Of a stretch of 41,467 bases of DNA, positions 7,419 through 16,332 are shown one piece after another. A program made the translations under genes and the position numbers. How positions within the stretch are numbered: the stretch's first letter is position 1; the number at the start of each line of letters is the position of its first letter. The stretch comes from Bacteroidales bacterium UBA3143 (lineage in GTDB: Bacteria; Bacteroidota; Bacteroidia; Bacteroidales; Dysgonomonadaceae): NCBI GenBank assembly GCA_002364735.1, contig DEZB01000065.1:1-41467 (forward strand). The letters run 5' to 3'. The notes beneath the pieces are model-generated. The model searched no databases. It worked only from the letters and a program-made list of their open reading frames with translations, and was not told the DNA's origin.

Positions 7419-9032
7419 ATGCCTACACTCCATTGGATTGGAAAAGAAAAAGTGGTGACCCATCACCAAGACGTACCCTACCGGGTGTTAGAACACAAAT
7501 ATGGATTTCGCTCAGACCCTGCAACTGGCAAAGGGCATGAAACAGCTGAACCTACCGATAGCGGAAACAAAATAATACATGGCGATAACCTTGAAGCGCT
7601 GAAAAGCTTGCTGCCCGAGTATGAAGGAAAAATAAAGTGTATATACATTGACCCTCCTTACAATACGGGCAACGAAAGTTGGGTGTATAACGACAATGTG
7701 AACCACCCAAAAATAAAGAAATGGTTGGGCGAAGTGGTAGGCAAAGATGGCGAAGACTTCACAAGGCACGATAAATGGTTGTGTATGATGTATCCACGCC
7801 TGAAACTGTTGCACAAACTATTGGCTGAAGATGGGGCGATCTTTATTAGTATTGATGATAATGAGCAGGCTAATTTGAGATTGATGTGTGATGAGATATT
7901 TGGAACAATAAATTTTATTAATAACATCATTTGGCAAAAGAAATATAGTCCGCAAAATGATGCGAGATATCTTTCTGATATGCATGATTTTATTCTTTGC
8001 TATACAAAACATAAAGATAGTTGGACACGAAATTTAATACCAAGAAATGAAAAGCAAAATGATAGATATAAGAACCCTGATAAGGATAAAAGAGGTGTTT
8101 GGAAATCAAGTGATTTAAGTGCGAAAAGAGTAACTGAAAAAGATATATATGAAATTATAACACCTTCTGGAAGGAAAGTTCTTCCACCAAAAGGAAGAAG
8201 TTGGGTTGTTTCCAAAGGTAAATTTGAAGAATTAGTCCAAGATAACAGAATATGGTTTGGTAAAAATGGAAGTAATGTTCCATCTGTAAAAAAATTTCTC
8301 AATGAAGTTCAAGATGGTACTGTACCTGTTACATTATGGTTAAGAGATGAAGTTGGTGATAATCAATTAGGTCGTCAAGATTTAAAAAATATTTTTAATG
8401 ATAGCAATACACCTTTTGATACACCAAAGCCGACAAATCTTATTGATAGAATAATTAGATTATCTTCTGACAAAGACTCCATCATCCTCGATTCCTTCGC
8501 CGGTAGCGGAACTACTGCTCACGCAGTGCTCAACCTAAACAAGCAGGATGGAGGCAATCGTAAATTCATATTGGTGGAGATGGAAGATTATGCCAACGAC
8601 ATCACTGCAGAAAGAGTGAAGCGCGTTGCCAACGGTTATGGCAAAGAAAAGAGAGCAGTGGAGGGAACGGGTGGTGCATTCGATTATTACGAACTGGGTT
8701 TGCCACTGTTTAAGAAAGACGACAACCTGAATGAAGAGGTGCCCGAAGAGGAAATTAGAAACTACATCTACTACACCGAAACAAAATCGAAGCTGAAACG
8801 ACCACAATCTGCTGAAGGCAAGTATTTGTTGGACAACCACAACGGAACGGGATATTACTTCTATTACGAAAAGGAAACACTCACTGTGTTGGACATTGAT
8901 ACGTTGAACATTGTGATTGAACCACAAGAGCAATACATCATTTATGCCGATGTCTGTTTGTTAGACACAAAGTACCTGCAAGATAAGAACATCATTTTCA
9001 AAAAAATACCACGCGATATCACACGATTTTAA
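7419..9032 (+). CDS. mod: Type III restriction-modification methyltransferase subunit (Mod)
   Basis: Mod transfers a methyl group from S-adenosylmethionine to adenine (N6) and supplies sequence recognition for the type III system. The 537-residue protein has the beta-class motif order: the catalytic DPPYNTG at 78-84 comes first, and the SAM-binding DSFAGSGTT at 358-366 comes later. Between them (about 170-345) is the target-recognition region. After motif I come the EMEDYANDITAERVKRV helix and a C-terminal part for dimer and Res contact. It is somewhat shorter than many Mod proteins. The coding DNA is mosaic: hand counts give 27 G+C of 60 at 7441-7500, 16 at 7981-8040, 14 at 8341-8400 and 26 at 8521-8580, so the recognition region looks imported. 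Res follows after three bases, so they are translated together. Confidence 0.95.
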   Translation: MPTLHWIGKEKVVTHHQDVPYRVLEHKYGFRSDPATGKGHETAEPTDSGNKIIHGDNLEALKSLLPEYEGKIKCIYIDPPYNTGNESWVYNDNVNHPKIKKWLGEVVGKDGEDFTRHDKWLCMMYPRLKLLHKLLAEDGAIFISIDDNEQANLRLMCDEIFGTINFINNIIWQKKYSPQNDARYLSDMHDFILCYTKHKDSWTRNLIPRNEKQNDRYKNPDKDKRGVWKSSDLSAKRVTEKDIYEIITPSGRKVLPPKGRSWVVSKGKFEELVQDNRIWFGKNGSNVPSVKKFLNEVQDGTVPVTLWLRDEVGDNQLGRQDLKNIFNDSNTPFDTPKPTNLIDRIIRLSSDKDSIILDSFAGSGTTAHAVLNLNKQDGGNRKFILVEMEDYANDITAERVKRVANGYGKEKRAVEGTGGAFDYYELGLPLFKKDDNLNEEVPEEEIRNYIYYTETKSKLKRPQSAEGKYLLDNHNGTGYYFYYEKETLTVLDIDTLNIVIEPQEQYIIYADVCLLDTKYLQDKNIIFKKIPRDITRF

Positions 9033-9035
9033 GCC

Positions 9036-11672
9036 ATGGAACTAAAGATATATCAACAGAACGTTATTAAAGACCTGTCCGAATTTATAGAGCAGTTGGA
9101 GCAAACCAATCATTTGGACAAAGCGTACTATAATTTTTGGAATGCCAAAGGTGTTGCATTGCATCAGATGGACAATGAGTATTTGAAACCCTATGACAAC
9201 TCCATCAAAGGTGTGCCAAGGGTGACCGTGAAAGTGCCCACTGCAGGCGGAAAAACATTTATTGCTTGCAATGCTTTAAAACCCATCTTTGATAGTTTTC
9301 CGCTTGATAAACCAAAAGTGGTGGTGTGGTTTGTGCCGTCTGACACTATTTTGAAACAGACATACCGAAACTTGAACGACCCCAGCCACCCGTATAGGCA
9401 AAAGATAGATTCGCACTTCAACTCGCGTGTGAAAGTGTATGATAAAGAGGCGCTGCTATTTGGACAGGGGTTCAACCCCATTGAGGTGAAAGAGCAGTTG
9501 AGCATATTGGTGCTAAGTGTGCAGTCGTTTGTTGAAACTGTGAGAAAAGGACTGCCCAGGGCATACCGTCAAAATGAGAACTTAACCGAGTTTGCCAAGC
9601 ACTTCAAATCCTTGCAAGCAGAATTAGAGAATGTGGATGACTCGGCATTGATGCAAGTGATTGCCTATTTGAATCCTGTGATAGTAATTGACGAAAGTCA
9701 CAACTTTGAGGCAGACTTGCGCATTGATATGCTCAACAATATCAACCCGAGTTTTATATTCGACCTCACGGCTACTCCGCGCAACAAGAGCAACATCATC
9801 AGTTTTGTAGATGCCATAAAGCTAAAGCGTAATAATATGGTGAAACTACCTGTCATTGTGTACAACCACCAAGACACGCACGAGGTAATTAATAGTGCTA
9901 TACAATTGCAAAAGACATTGGAGCAAAGAGCAATAGAGCAAGAAAGGGCAGAAGGCAGATACATTCGCCCCATTGTTTTGTTTCAAGCGCAACCCAAAAC
10001 AGCCAATGACAACATCACGTTCGAGAAGATAAAAGAGAGTTTGATAGATATTGGCATTCCCAATAATCAAATCAAGATAAAGACAGCCAATGTAGACGAA
10101 ATAAAGAACGAGGACTTAATGAGCAAAGATTGTGAGGTGCGTTTCATCATCACAGTGAATGCACTGAAGGAAGGGTGGGACTGCCCCTTTGCTTATATAC
10201 TGGCATCGTTGGCAAACAAATCATCGTCCATTGATGTGGAGCAAATATTGGGGCGCATACTCCGGTTGCCTTATGTAACAAAGCATCAAGAGGAATTGCT
10301 CAACTATTCTTATGTATTGACATCGTCAACCAACTTCCTGAACACACTTGATAAAATAGTGGCAGGTTTGAATAAGTCTGGATTTAGTGCAAAAGACTAC
10401 AGGGTGAAGGAAGCCCAAAAGGAAGAGGCGAAAGAGAGTGAGGTGGGTCAGTTAAGTAGTTTGTTTGGAGATTCATTTGACAAACCAGATGCTTCTGAAA
10501 CAGATGAAGACGAGGAGTTACACATTGATCCAACACAAGTGAATGAAATTGCAGACTCTGAGAGCGGATACAAACCTGTGGAAGAAATACTGAATCTGGC
10601 GGGAAAGACAAATAATGAGTTTGAAAAAATAATGAAAGCGTCTGAAAAGGATGATTCATCAATACCTTCAGAGATGAGAGATAAAATACCTACATACGAA
10701 ATAAAGGAAACTTTTAAAGAGGAAGCCAAAGAGGTGAAACTGCCAACATTCTTTATTAAAGCAGCCCCCTCATTGTTGGAAGAAAACGAAATGGTGCCGC
10801 TGACAAAAAACTTATTGTTGAAAGGTTTCGATTTGAGCAAAGAGGACAGCAAAATAGATTTGAAAAGAACCTCATCGCAGTTATATCGTGTAGACTTGGT
10901 GGAGCAACGCTCAGATGAATTTGTGCCTGAATATAGGAAAGAAAGCCAAGCGGTGAAAGATACTTTCGTTCAATACATTTCCACCTTGTCACCCGAAGGG
11001 AAAATTTCACAAATTGCGCAACGGTTAACGCAGTTAATCAAGAAAGTGGATGAAATAGCTCTACCGCAAATCAAAAAGTACATAGAAAAAGCAATTGAAC
11101 CATTGGATAGCGATAAGATTGCCGAAATAGCTAACAATGAGTTTCTTTTTGCAGAAATATTCAATCGGAAGATAAATGAATTGGCTACACGCTATGCGCA
11201 AGAAAATTTTGTACGGATGTTAGACAAAGGCCATATTGTGTGTAAACCTACCTTTAAGTTTTCTAAAACCATTCAACCTAAAAGTACACAACAGGGAATT
11301 ACTAAGAACCTTTACATTGAAGAGTGTGAGATGAATGATTTTGAGAGAAGGGTGATCAACGAAATTGCTAATTTAGATAGCGTTGTGTTTTGGCACCGCA
11401 ATTTGGAGCGTGGAAAAGGTTTTGAATTAAATGGATTTATCAATCACTATCCCGACTTCATTGTGAAAATGAAAAATGGAAAAACCGTTGTGATTGAAAC
11501 CAAAGGTGGCTTCTTAGATGGGTCAGACACTCAAAACAAGTTAAAGTTGGGCGAGAAGTGGGCAAGTAAGGCGGGTGATGATTATCGCTATTTCATGGTG
11601 TTTGAAACCCAAAAATTGGAAGGCGCTAAAACCCTTCAGGAAGTATTGGATATATTGAGCGCAATGAAGTAA
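9036..11672 (+). CDS. res: Type III restriction endonuclease subunit (Res)
   Basis: Res is the ATP-driven translocating and cleaving subunit that works only in complex with Mod. The 878-residue protein has a superfamily 2 helicase core with Walker A VPTAGGKT (67-74), the DESH Walker B box (D219-H222) and LTATPR (about 244-249). The motif VI-like QILGRILRLPY comes later, near residue 410. The C-terminal nuclease domain is of the PD-(D/E)xK type, with HYPDFIV (D807), then VIETKGG (E821, K823) about 14 residues on. All expected catalytic residues are present, and length is close to the family norm of about 900-1000. It starts three bases after the mod stop. Composition is uniform here, unlike in mod. 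Confidence 0.95.
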   Translation: MELKIYQQNVIKDLSEFIEQLEQTNHLDKAYYNFWNAKGVALHQMDNEYLKPYDNSIKGVPRVTVKVPTAGGKTFIACNALKPIFDSFPLDKPKVVVWFVPSDTILKQTYRNLNDPSHPYRQKIDSHFNSRVKVYDKEALLFGQGFNPIEVKEQLSILVLSVQSFVETVRKGLPRAYRQNENLTEFAKHFKSLQAELENVDDSALMQVIAYLNPVIVIDESHNFEADLRIDMLNNINPSFIFDLTATPRNKSNIISFVDAIKLKRNNMVKLPVIVYNHQDTHEVINSAIQLQKTLEQRAIEQERAEGRYIRPIVLFQAQPKTANDNITFEKIKESLIDIGIPNNQIKIKTANVDEIKNEDLMSKDCEVRFIITVNALKEGWDCPFAYILASLANKSSSIDVEQILGRILRLPYVTKHQEELLNYSYVLTSSTNFLNTLDKIVAGLNKSGFSAKDYRVKEAQKEEAKESEVGQLSSLFGDSFDKPDASETDEDEELHIDPTQVNEIADSESGYKPVEEILNLAGKTNNEFEKIMKASEKDDSSIPSEMRDKIPTYEIKETFKEEAKEVKLPTFFIKAAPSLLEENEMVPLTKNLLLKGFDLSKEDSKIDLKRTSSQLYRVDLVEQRSDEFVPEYRKESQAVKDTFVQYISTLSPEGKISQIAQRLTQLIKKVDEIALPQIKKYIEKAIEPLDSDKIAEIANNEFLFAEIFNRKINELATRYAQENFVRMLDKGHIVCKPTFKFSKTIQPKSTQQGITKNLYIEECEMNDFERRVINEIANLDSVVFWHRNLERGKGFELNGFINHYPDFIVKMKNGKTVVIETKGGFLDGSDTQNKLKLGEKWASKAGDDYRYFMVFETQKLEGAKTLQEVLDILSAMK

Positions 11673-11761
11673 TCAGAAAATTAAGAACTGCTTTTATGTA
11701 ATGATATTATAATAGCCCTTGTTGGAATCTTTTTAACGTCTCTTATACCTTTAATAACAAT

Positions 11762-12868
11762 TTAATTCGTCTTCTTTATTGTTTTCTCCTTTAATCTGTC
11801 TTTCAAGTAGCGTCTTATTGGGAAGTCTAAAAACTCGGTAACTATATAGGCAAAGCCAATAAGTAAAATTATTGAAATAGGAATTACCCACCACAACTCA
11901 GCTATGTTGGGTTGTGTGACAGATACATAATTTGCAAATACCCACATAAATGGATAGTGCGTCATGTATAGCGGATAAGAAATGTCACCCGATAGTTTGT
12001 TTATTTTCTCATGCTTTTTAGCTAATGTTGCGCCAGCCCCCAATGAAAGTAATAGAGGAAAGTAGAAAACAACAATAATTGGTTCGACAATTCCACTCCA
12101 TTGATCGTTATAAGGTGTTACTAATGCAAGCATTAACAGGGCACTCATACCTATTAAGCCGAATTTGTTTTTTATAATCCAACCAGAACGATGAACCAAC
12201 ATACCCATGGTGAAAGAAAAAGAGATGCGAGCTAAACCATGAAAGAATGTTGAGTCATTCCATCCACCCAACAAGTTGCCATATTGCCAACCGATATAAA
12301 AAAGAAAAGTTGCAGATAATAAAACCAAAATTACTAAAACACGCTTTGTAGCTTTAAACAATATAGTGGCATAGATGAGATTGGCCACATATTCCCAAAA
12401 TAAAGTCCAACTGGGTGCATTAAGATTGAAAAGATTGAAAAAACGTTCAGACACTACAGGGTAAGGAATCATAAAAACTGATGTAGTAAAAAGCAAGGCA
12501 GTCTCCTTAAATCCATATAAGGCAAATAAATTACTATAGGGATCAAATAAAAAAGTTAGTAATCCTAATATAGAACCAATTACAACTAACGGTTGCAAGC
12601 GAATGAGTCTTAATTTAATAAATGTCTTTAAAAGCATTTTAGCAATTCGAGTATCATAAGCATAAGAAATTACGAAACCAGATAAACAAAAGAAGAAGTC
12701 AACTGCCAAAAAACCGTGCGCTATAAAAATCTGACTAAAATCAGTAATAATTATTTCCATAAAATGAAAAATAACTATTACTATAGCGGCTAATCCTCGC
12801 ATTCCGTTTAATATTTCGAAATGAGGTTTGGTTTTTAATAGTTGGGGGTTTATTGGTTTCTCTTGCAC
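11762..12868 (-). CDS. Acyltransferase 3 family integral membrane protein (OafA-like)
   Basis: The 368-residue protein has about ten hydrophobic segments and the acyltransferase-3 start signature FEILNGMRGLAAIVIVIFHF, with the conserved arginine R24 and catalytic-type histidine H35. DFFFCLSGFVISY follows at about 57-69. Family members transfer acetyl or other acyl groups from the cytoplasm onto surface sugars such as O-antigen, capsule or exopolysaccharide. The substrate cannot be told here. The C-terminal tail is basic (LKDRLKEKTIKKTN). It stands alone, converging on res with 89 bases between the stops, so it is not part of the restriction system. No extra periplasmic SGNH domain is attached. 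Confidence 0.93.
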   Translation of the reverse strand: MQEKPINPQLLKTKPHFEILNGMRGLAAIVIVIFHFMEIIITDFSQIFIAHGFLAVDFFFCLSGFVISYAYDTRIAKMLLKTFIKLRLIRLQPLVVIGSILGLLTFLFDPYSNLFALYGFKETALLFTTSVFMIPYPVVSERFFNLFNLNAPSWTLFWEYVANLIYATILFKATKRVLVILVLLSATFLFYIGWQYGNLLGGWNDSTFFHGLARISFSFTMGMLVHRSGWIIKNKFGLIGMSALLMLALVTPYNDQWSGIVEPIIVVFYFPLLLSLGAGATLAKKHEKINKLSGDISYPLYMTHYPFMWVFANYVSVTQPNIAELWWVIPISIILLIGFAYIVTEFLDFPIRRYLKDRLKEKTIKKTN

Positions 12869-12963
12869 TGTCCTATTTTACGATTGGGTTCTACTGAAAG
12901 AATATGAGATGAATTTATTCAATTAAATCTTAAGCAAGACAGTTGATCAAAAAATTATCGGCA

Positions 12964-12971
12964 CAAATGTA
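12964..12971 (-). promoter_or_regulatory. Candidate -7 element for the acyltransferase gene
   Basis: Minus-strand TACATTTG (TANNTTTG) lies about 95 bases upstream of the start. A clear -33 TTG at the usual distance is missing, only a T-run. Confidence 0.35.
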
Positions 12972-13133
12972 CCTAATTCTCTTATATAAAAAAGATGCCT
13001 TTTCATATTTCGTATTCTATATCGAGAAGCTTAAATAACTGTAGGCACTGTGTAAATTGCATCATCTTGAAAAATATAATGTTAAAAAGCGAAACTAATT
13101 TCTTTATTGCGTTAATATTCATTCTACTTTATA

Positions 13134-13141
13134 TATATTTG
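13134..13141 (+). promoter_or_regulatory. Candidate -7 element for the GH127-like gene
   Basis: TATATTTG fits TANNTTTG. The nearest TTG (13107-13109) is 24 bases upstream, longer than usual. The leader would be about 75 bases. Confidence 0.35.
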
Positions 13142-13226
13142 TTCCCAATAATAGTAATTGTTGTTTTTTTGAACAAACGTTTATCCATTTATATTAAACT
13201 TTTTTGATAATCCTATAAAAAATAAA

Positions 13227-15836
13227 ATGAAAAGATTAAGTATTACTCTGTTTTTATGCATTGGTATTATTATAGCCCTAAATGCACAATCTAATACACA
13301 GTTATTATTAGATGGAACATGGAAAGCAATGCCCGTGTTTGATGGAACATCAAAACAAGGCAAAGCAAAAATAGAATCCGAAGTCCTTACTGGTGTTGTG
13401 GAGTTGCCCGACAATCAAGACTACAAAGAAGTGGATTTTGACGATAGCAATTGGCAAGTCATCGATGATTTAAGTGGATACGATTATTCATACACAGATG
13501 GAGCAATTGGTTTCAATAGATACTTTTGGCTTCGTAAAACGTTCTTTGTTAGTGAGTCCTTAAAAGCTATGTTGAATAAAACAGGATCAATCTCATTGTA
13601 TTTTAAAGACATTTCAGCACCCAACTGCTATTTGAACGGAGTTTATATAGGAGATAAATATGTTGAAAATGGCAATACCTTAGAGTATATAATAGATACT
13701 GATTTGATAAATTGGAACGAAGAAAACACAATTGCATTTCGGGTTAGATATTGGGATTCATTTCGCATGAGAACGATGCCATTGTTTACTGCCTCTTCTC
13801 CCGACATGTTATTTTCCTTTGAAAATCAGAAAGAAGACCCCACAGTTTGCTACATTAGAAATTTGTCTGAGAAAGAGGTTCAGGGGAAAGTGACAGTTAA
13901 TTATACAGCATTTGATAAAAAAAGCATCAAAAAAGAAGTTGTAACTATAGACTTAAAACCTGGATTGACAAAAGTAGCATCGGTTTTTCCTTCAATTAAT
14001 GGGTTTGTAAACGGAAATTACGAATTATCTATATCTGAATACAAATTCACTAAAGGATGGAACATTTCATCGGGGATTGATAATATTGTTTATCATTCAA
14101 AAACATTCCCTGATACGCCAATAGTTTCTGGCAAGTTTGAGTCAATTGTATTGACAGATCAAGAGGTCGATGGTTGGTTGGGCGAACGAATCGATTGTAA
14201 TACAGAAGCACGACTCTTAGCAGTAGATGTTACTCAATTGATAAGTGGTTATTTAAATCAACCTGGCGATCATAGATGGATAGGCGAGCATGCAGGTAAA
14301 TTCTTGGATGCAGCATGTTACTCTTACGATAATCACAAAAACGATAGTCTGAAACGAATAATGGATAAGGTTGCACAAAATCTTATTTACTCGCAAAAAG
14401 AGGATGGATATTTAGGAACTTATGTTTTTGATAAACGCTGGACGAGTTGGGATGTGTGGTCGTTGAAATACAACTTGATTGGTTTATTGCACTATTACGA
14501 AACATCTGGATTGGAATCTGCATTGACTGCCTGTGTCAAAATGGGGGATTTACTCTCTAAAACATTTGGAAACAAACCCAATCAGTTAGATATTATACAA
14601 TCAGGAACCCATGTTGGGATGGCCGCTACCAGTGTTTTGGAACCTATAGTTGACTTGTATCGTTGGACAGGAGATCCTAAATACATTGATTTCAGCAAAT
14701 ATATTCTTGAAAGCTATAACCAAGAGAATGGTCCAAAAATAATTGCCACACTAAAAGAAACTGGTCGAGTAGATAAAGTAGCCAATGGTAAAGCGTATGA
14801 AATGTTGTCCAACTTAGTTGGTATACTGAAATTATACAGGGTTACAGGAGACAAAGAGCTATTTGACTTGATGCAAACTGCATGGAACGATATAGTAACC
14901 AATAGAATGTATATAACTGGCACTTCAAGTAATTTTGAGATATTTCAAGGAAATCACGATTTGTCAGCTACTCCCGATGACCACATGGGCGAGGGATGCG
15001 TTACCACAACTTGGGTGCAATTCAACTATCAGTTGTTTTTGCTTACTGGCGATATAAAATACCTTAATGAATTGGAGCGGGCTACTTACAATCAATTAAT
15101 TGGTGCTGAGAATCCTCAAACCGGGGGAGTTAGTTATTATACAAGTTTGACAGGTGCTAAACTTTATAGAACTGCAATTACCTGTTGCATGTCGAGTGTG
15201 CCGCGCGGTATCTCTATGATTCCTCTTTTCACCAATGGGAAAATTGAGAATAATCCAACAATGTTATTATATCAATCAGGTGAGTTCAAAACAAATGTTG
15301 GGAATACAGATGTAACTTTTACTTCTGAAGCAAGTTTCGATCAGGAAGGAAGTGTAATAGTAACTGTTGACCCAGCAAATTCCACAAAGTTTAAATTGAA
15401 CTTACGTATCCCTTATTGGGCGAAGGATTTCACTGTTAGGGTAAACAACAAAAAACAAAACATCAAAACATCTGAATTGGCATCTATTGAAAGAATTTGG
15501 AAAAAGGGAGATAAAGTTGATATTCGCTTTACTGTACCAACTCAAATACTTGATGGAGGAATGAGCTATCCAGGATTTGTTGCCATTCAACGTGGTCCTC
15601 AAGTCTTAGTTTTTGACCAATCGATTAATAAAGTGGATGCAAATAAACTTTCTATAAATCCAGAAGATTTACAAATGAAATCCTTAGATGGAGTGCTTCC
15701 TGAAGGATGGATTGGTGGTCAGGCGTATCAGGTAAAAGCTTTGGAGGAGGGTGCACCAGTGGAAATAATACTTGTGCCATTTGGTGATGCGAGCCAAAGT
15801 GGTGGAGAAATAACAACATGGATGAAGAAATATTAA
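13227..15836 (+). CDS. Secreted GH127/DUF1680-like glycoside hydrolase
   Basis: This family hydrolyses terminal furanosides, in known members beta-L-arabinofuranose or, in a rhamnogalacturonan-II enzyme, aceric acid. The 869-residue protein starts with a signal peptide (MKRLSITLFLCIGIIIALNAQ). Residues about 25-190 form a beta-rich domain like a GH2 sugar-binding domain (DFDDSNWQVI, FWLRKTFFV). An (alpha/alpha) barrel of DUF1680 type follows (about 300-690; SQKEDGYLGTY, WDVWSLKYNLIGLLHYYE, TGDPKYIDF). The four zinc-binding residues of GH127 appear conserved: E589 and C591 in MGEGC, and C653-C654 in AITCCMSS. The usual CCPPN after the cysteine pair is replaced by CCMSSVPRG, so this is a divergent branch. 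Beta-sandwich domains finish the protein. It is the first gene of the pectin locus, and a small hairpin follows the stop. Confidence 0.82.
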   Translation: MKRLSITLFLCIGIIIALNAQSNTQLLLDGTWKAMPVFDGTSKQGKAKIESEVLTGVVELPDNQDYKEVDFDDSNWQVIDDLSGYDYSYTDGAIGFNRYFWLRKTFFVSESLKAMLNKTGSISLYFKDISAPNCYLNGVYIGDKYVENGNTLEYIIDTDLINWNEENTIAFRVRYWDSFRMRTMPLFTASSPDMLFSFENQKEDPTVCYIRNLSEKEVQGKVTVNYTAFDKKSIKKEVVTIDLKPGLTKVASVFPSINGFVNGNYELSISEYKFTKGWNISSGIDNIVYHSKTFPDTPIVSGKFESIVLTDQEVDGWLGERIDCNTEARLLAVDVTQLISGYLNQPGDHRWIGEHAGKFLDAACYSYDNHKNDSLKRIMDKVAQNLIYSQKEDGYLGTYVFDKRWTSWDVWSLKYNLIGLLHYYETSGLESALTACVKMGDLLSKTFGNKPNQLDIIQSGTHVGMAATSVLEPIVDLYRWTGDPKYIDFSKYILESYNQENGPKIIATLKETGRVDKVANGKAYEMLSNLVGILKLYRVTGDKELFDLMQTAWNDIVTNRMYITGTSSNFEIFQGNHDLSATPDDHMGEGCVTTTWVQFNYQLFLLTGDIKYLNELERATYNQLIGAENPQTGGVSYYTSLTGAKLYRTAITCCMSSVPRGISMIPLFTNGKIENNPTMLLYQSGEFKTNVGNTDVTFTSEASFDQEGSVIVTVDPANSTKFKLNLRIPYWAKDFTVRVNNKKQNIKTSELASIERIWKKGDKVDIRFTVPTQILDGGMSYPGFVAIQRGPQVLVFDQSINKVDANKLSINPEDLQMKSLDGVLPEGWIGGQAYQVKALEEGAPVEIILVPFGDASQSGGEITTWMKKY

Positions 15837-15869
15837 TAAGCATATTATAGTGTTTGGAGAATAAAAATT

Positions 15870-15895
15870 CAAACTTTTGCAAGTTTGTTCTTTAA
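15870..15895 (+). terminator. Hairpin after the GH127-like gene
   Basis: CAAACTT (15870-15876) and AAGTTTG (15881-15887) pair around a TTGC loop and are followed by TTCTTTAATT. It is A/T-rich and moderate in strength, 33 bases after the stop. Confidence 0.55.
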
Positions 15896-16005
15896 TTATT
15901 TTCCTGTTCAAACCGATTTTGTTAAAATTTGAAACGGATTAATACATTTATTATCAAGTAGTAATTTAAATTAAACTCATGCTTTAAGAAAAAAAATTAT
16001 AAAAG

Positions 16006-16036
16006 TTTTTCATTATGCTAAATAGTGTTATCTTTG
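16006..16036 (+). promoter_or_regulatory. Candidate promoter for the susC-susD unit
   Basis: TATCTTTG (16029-16036) is a perfect TANNTTTG. The -33 position, 20 bases upstream, is TTT inside a T-run (16006-16010), not an ideal TTG. The leader to the susC ATG would be near 290 bases. Confidence 0.45.
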
Positions 16037-16332
16037 CATGGATTACTGTTATGAACTGTTATGGATGATGTGTGTTAGATATTTTGTTAAGTATTTTTTT
16101 CGTACTCTGCTTCTATCTTTTTGACATAGATGTATTTCGCATCAATGTTTTTTATTGATAATGAATCTAAAAATAACAGATGTAAATTGATCAAATTAAT
16201 TTTGCCTATGATTAAATCCTTCTAAAAGTATTAAATGAATAAACTACGAAAAACAAATCTATTTATTAGACTAAATTATTGAAATTACATTTTAAAAGAA
16301 AATCTATTTAAAAACTTAGAAATTTGAATTAC

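Larger units (their letters stand above)
12869..13226. other. Divergent intergenic region before the polysaccharide locus
   Basis: About 360 A/T-rich bases between the acyltransferase (minus) and the GH127-like gene (plus). It holds a -7 candidate on each strand (12964-12971 minus, 13134-13141 plus). The 70-codon frame at 12995-13207 has hydrophobic but unstructured content and no family resemblance, so I do not annotate it. Confidence 0.5.
15837..16332. other. Intergenic region upstream of susC
   Basis: About 500 A/T-rich bases with the hairpin at 15870-15887 and the promoter candidate at 16006-16036. The long leader of nearly 300 bases before susC is a common feature of Sus loci. Beyond these I see nothing. 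Confidence 0.6.

Noticed and set aside
12995..13207. Plus-strand frame of 70 codons before the GH127-like gene
   Set aside because: It overlaps the -7 candidates on both strands, has no leader or known domain and is A/T-biased.
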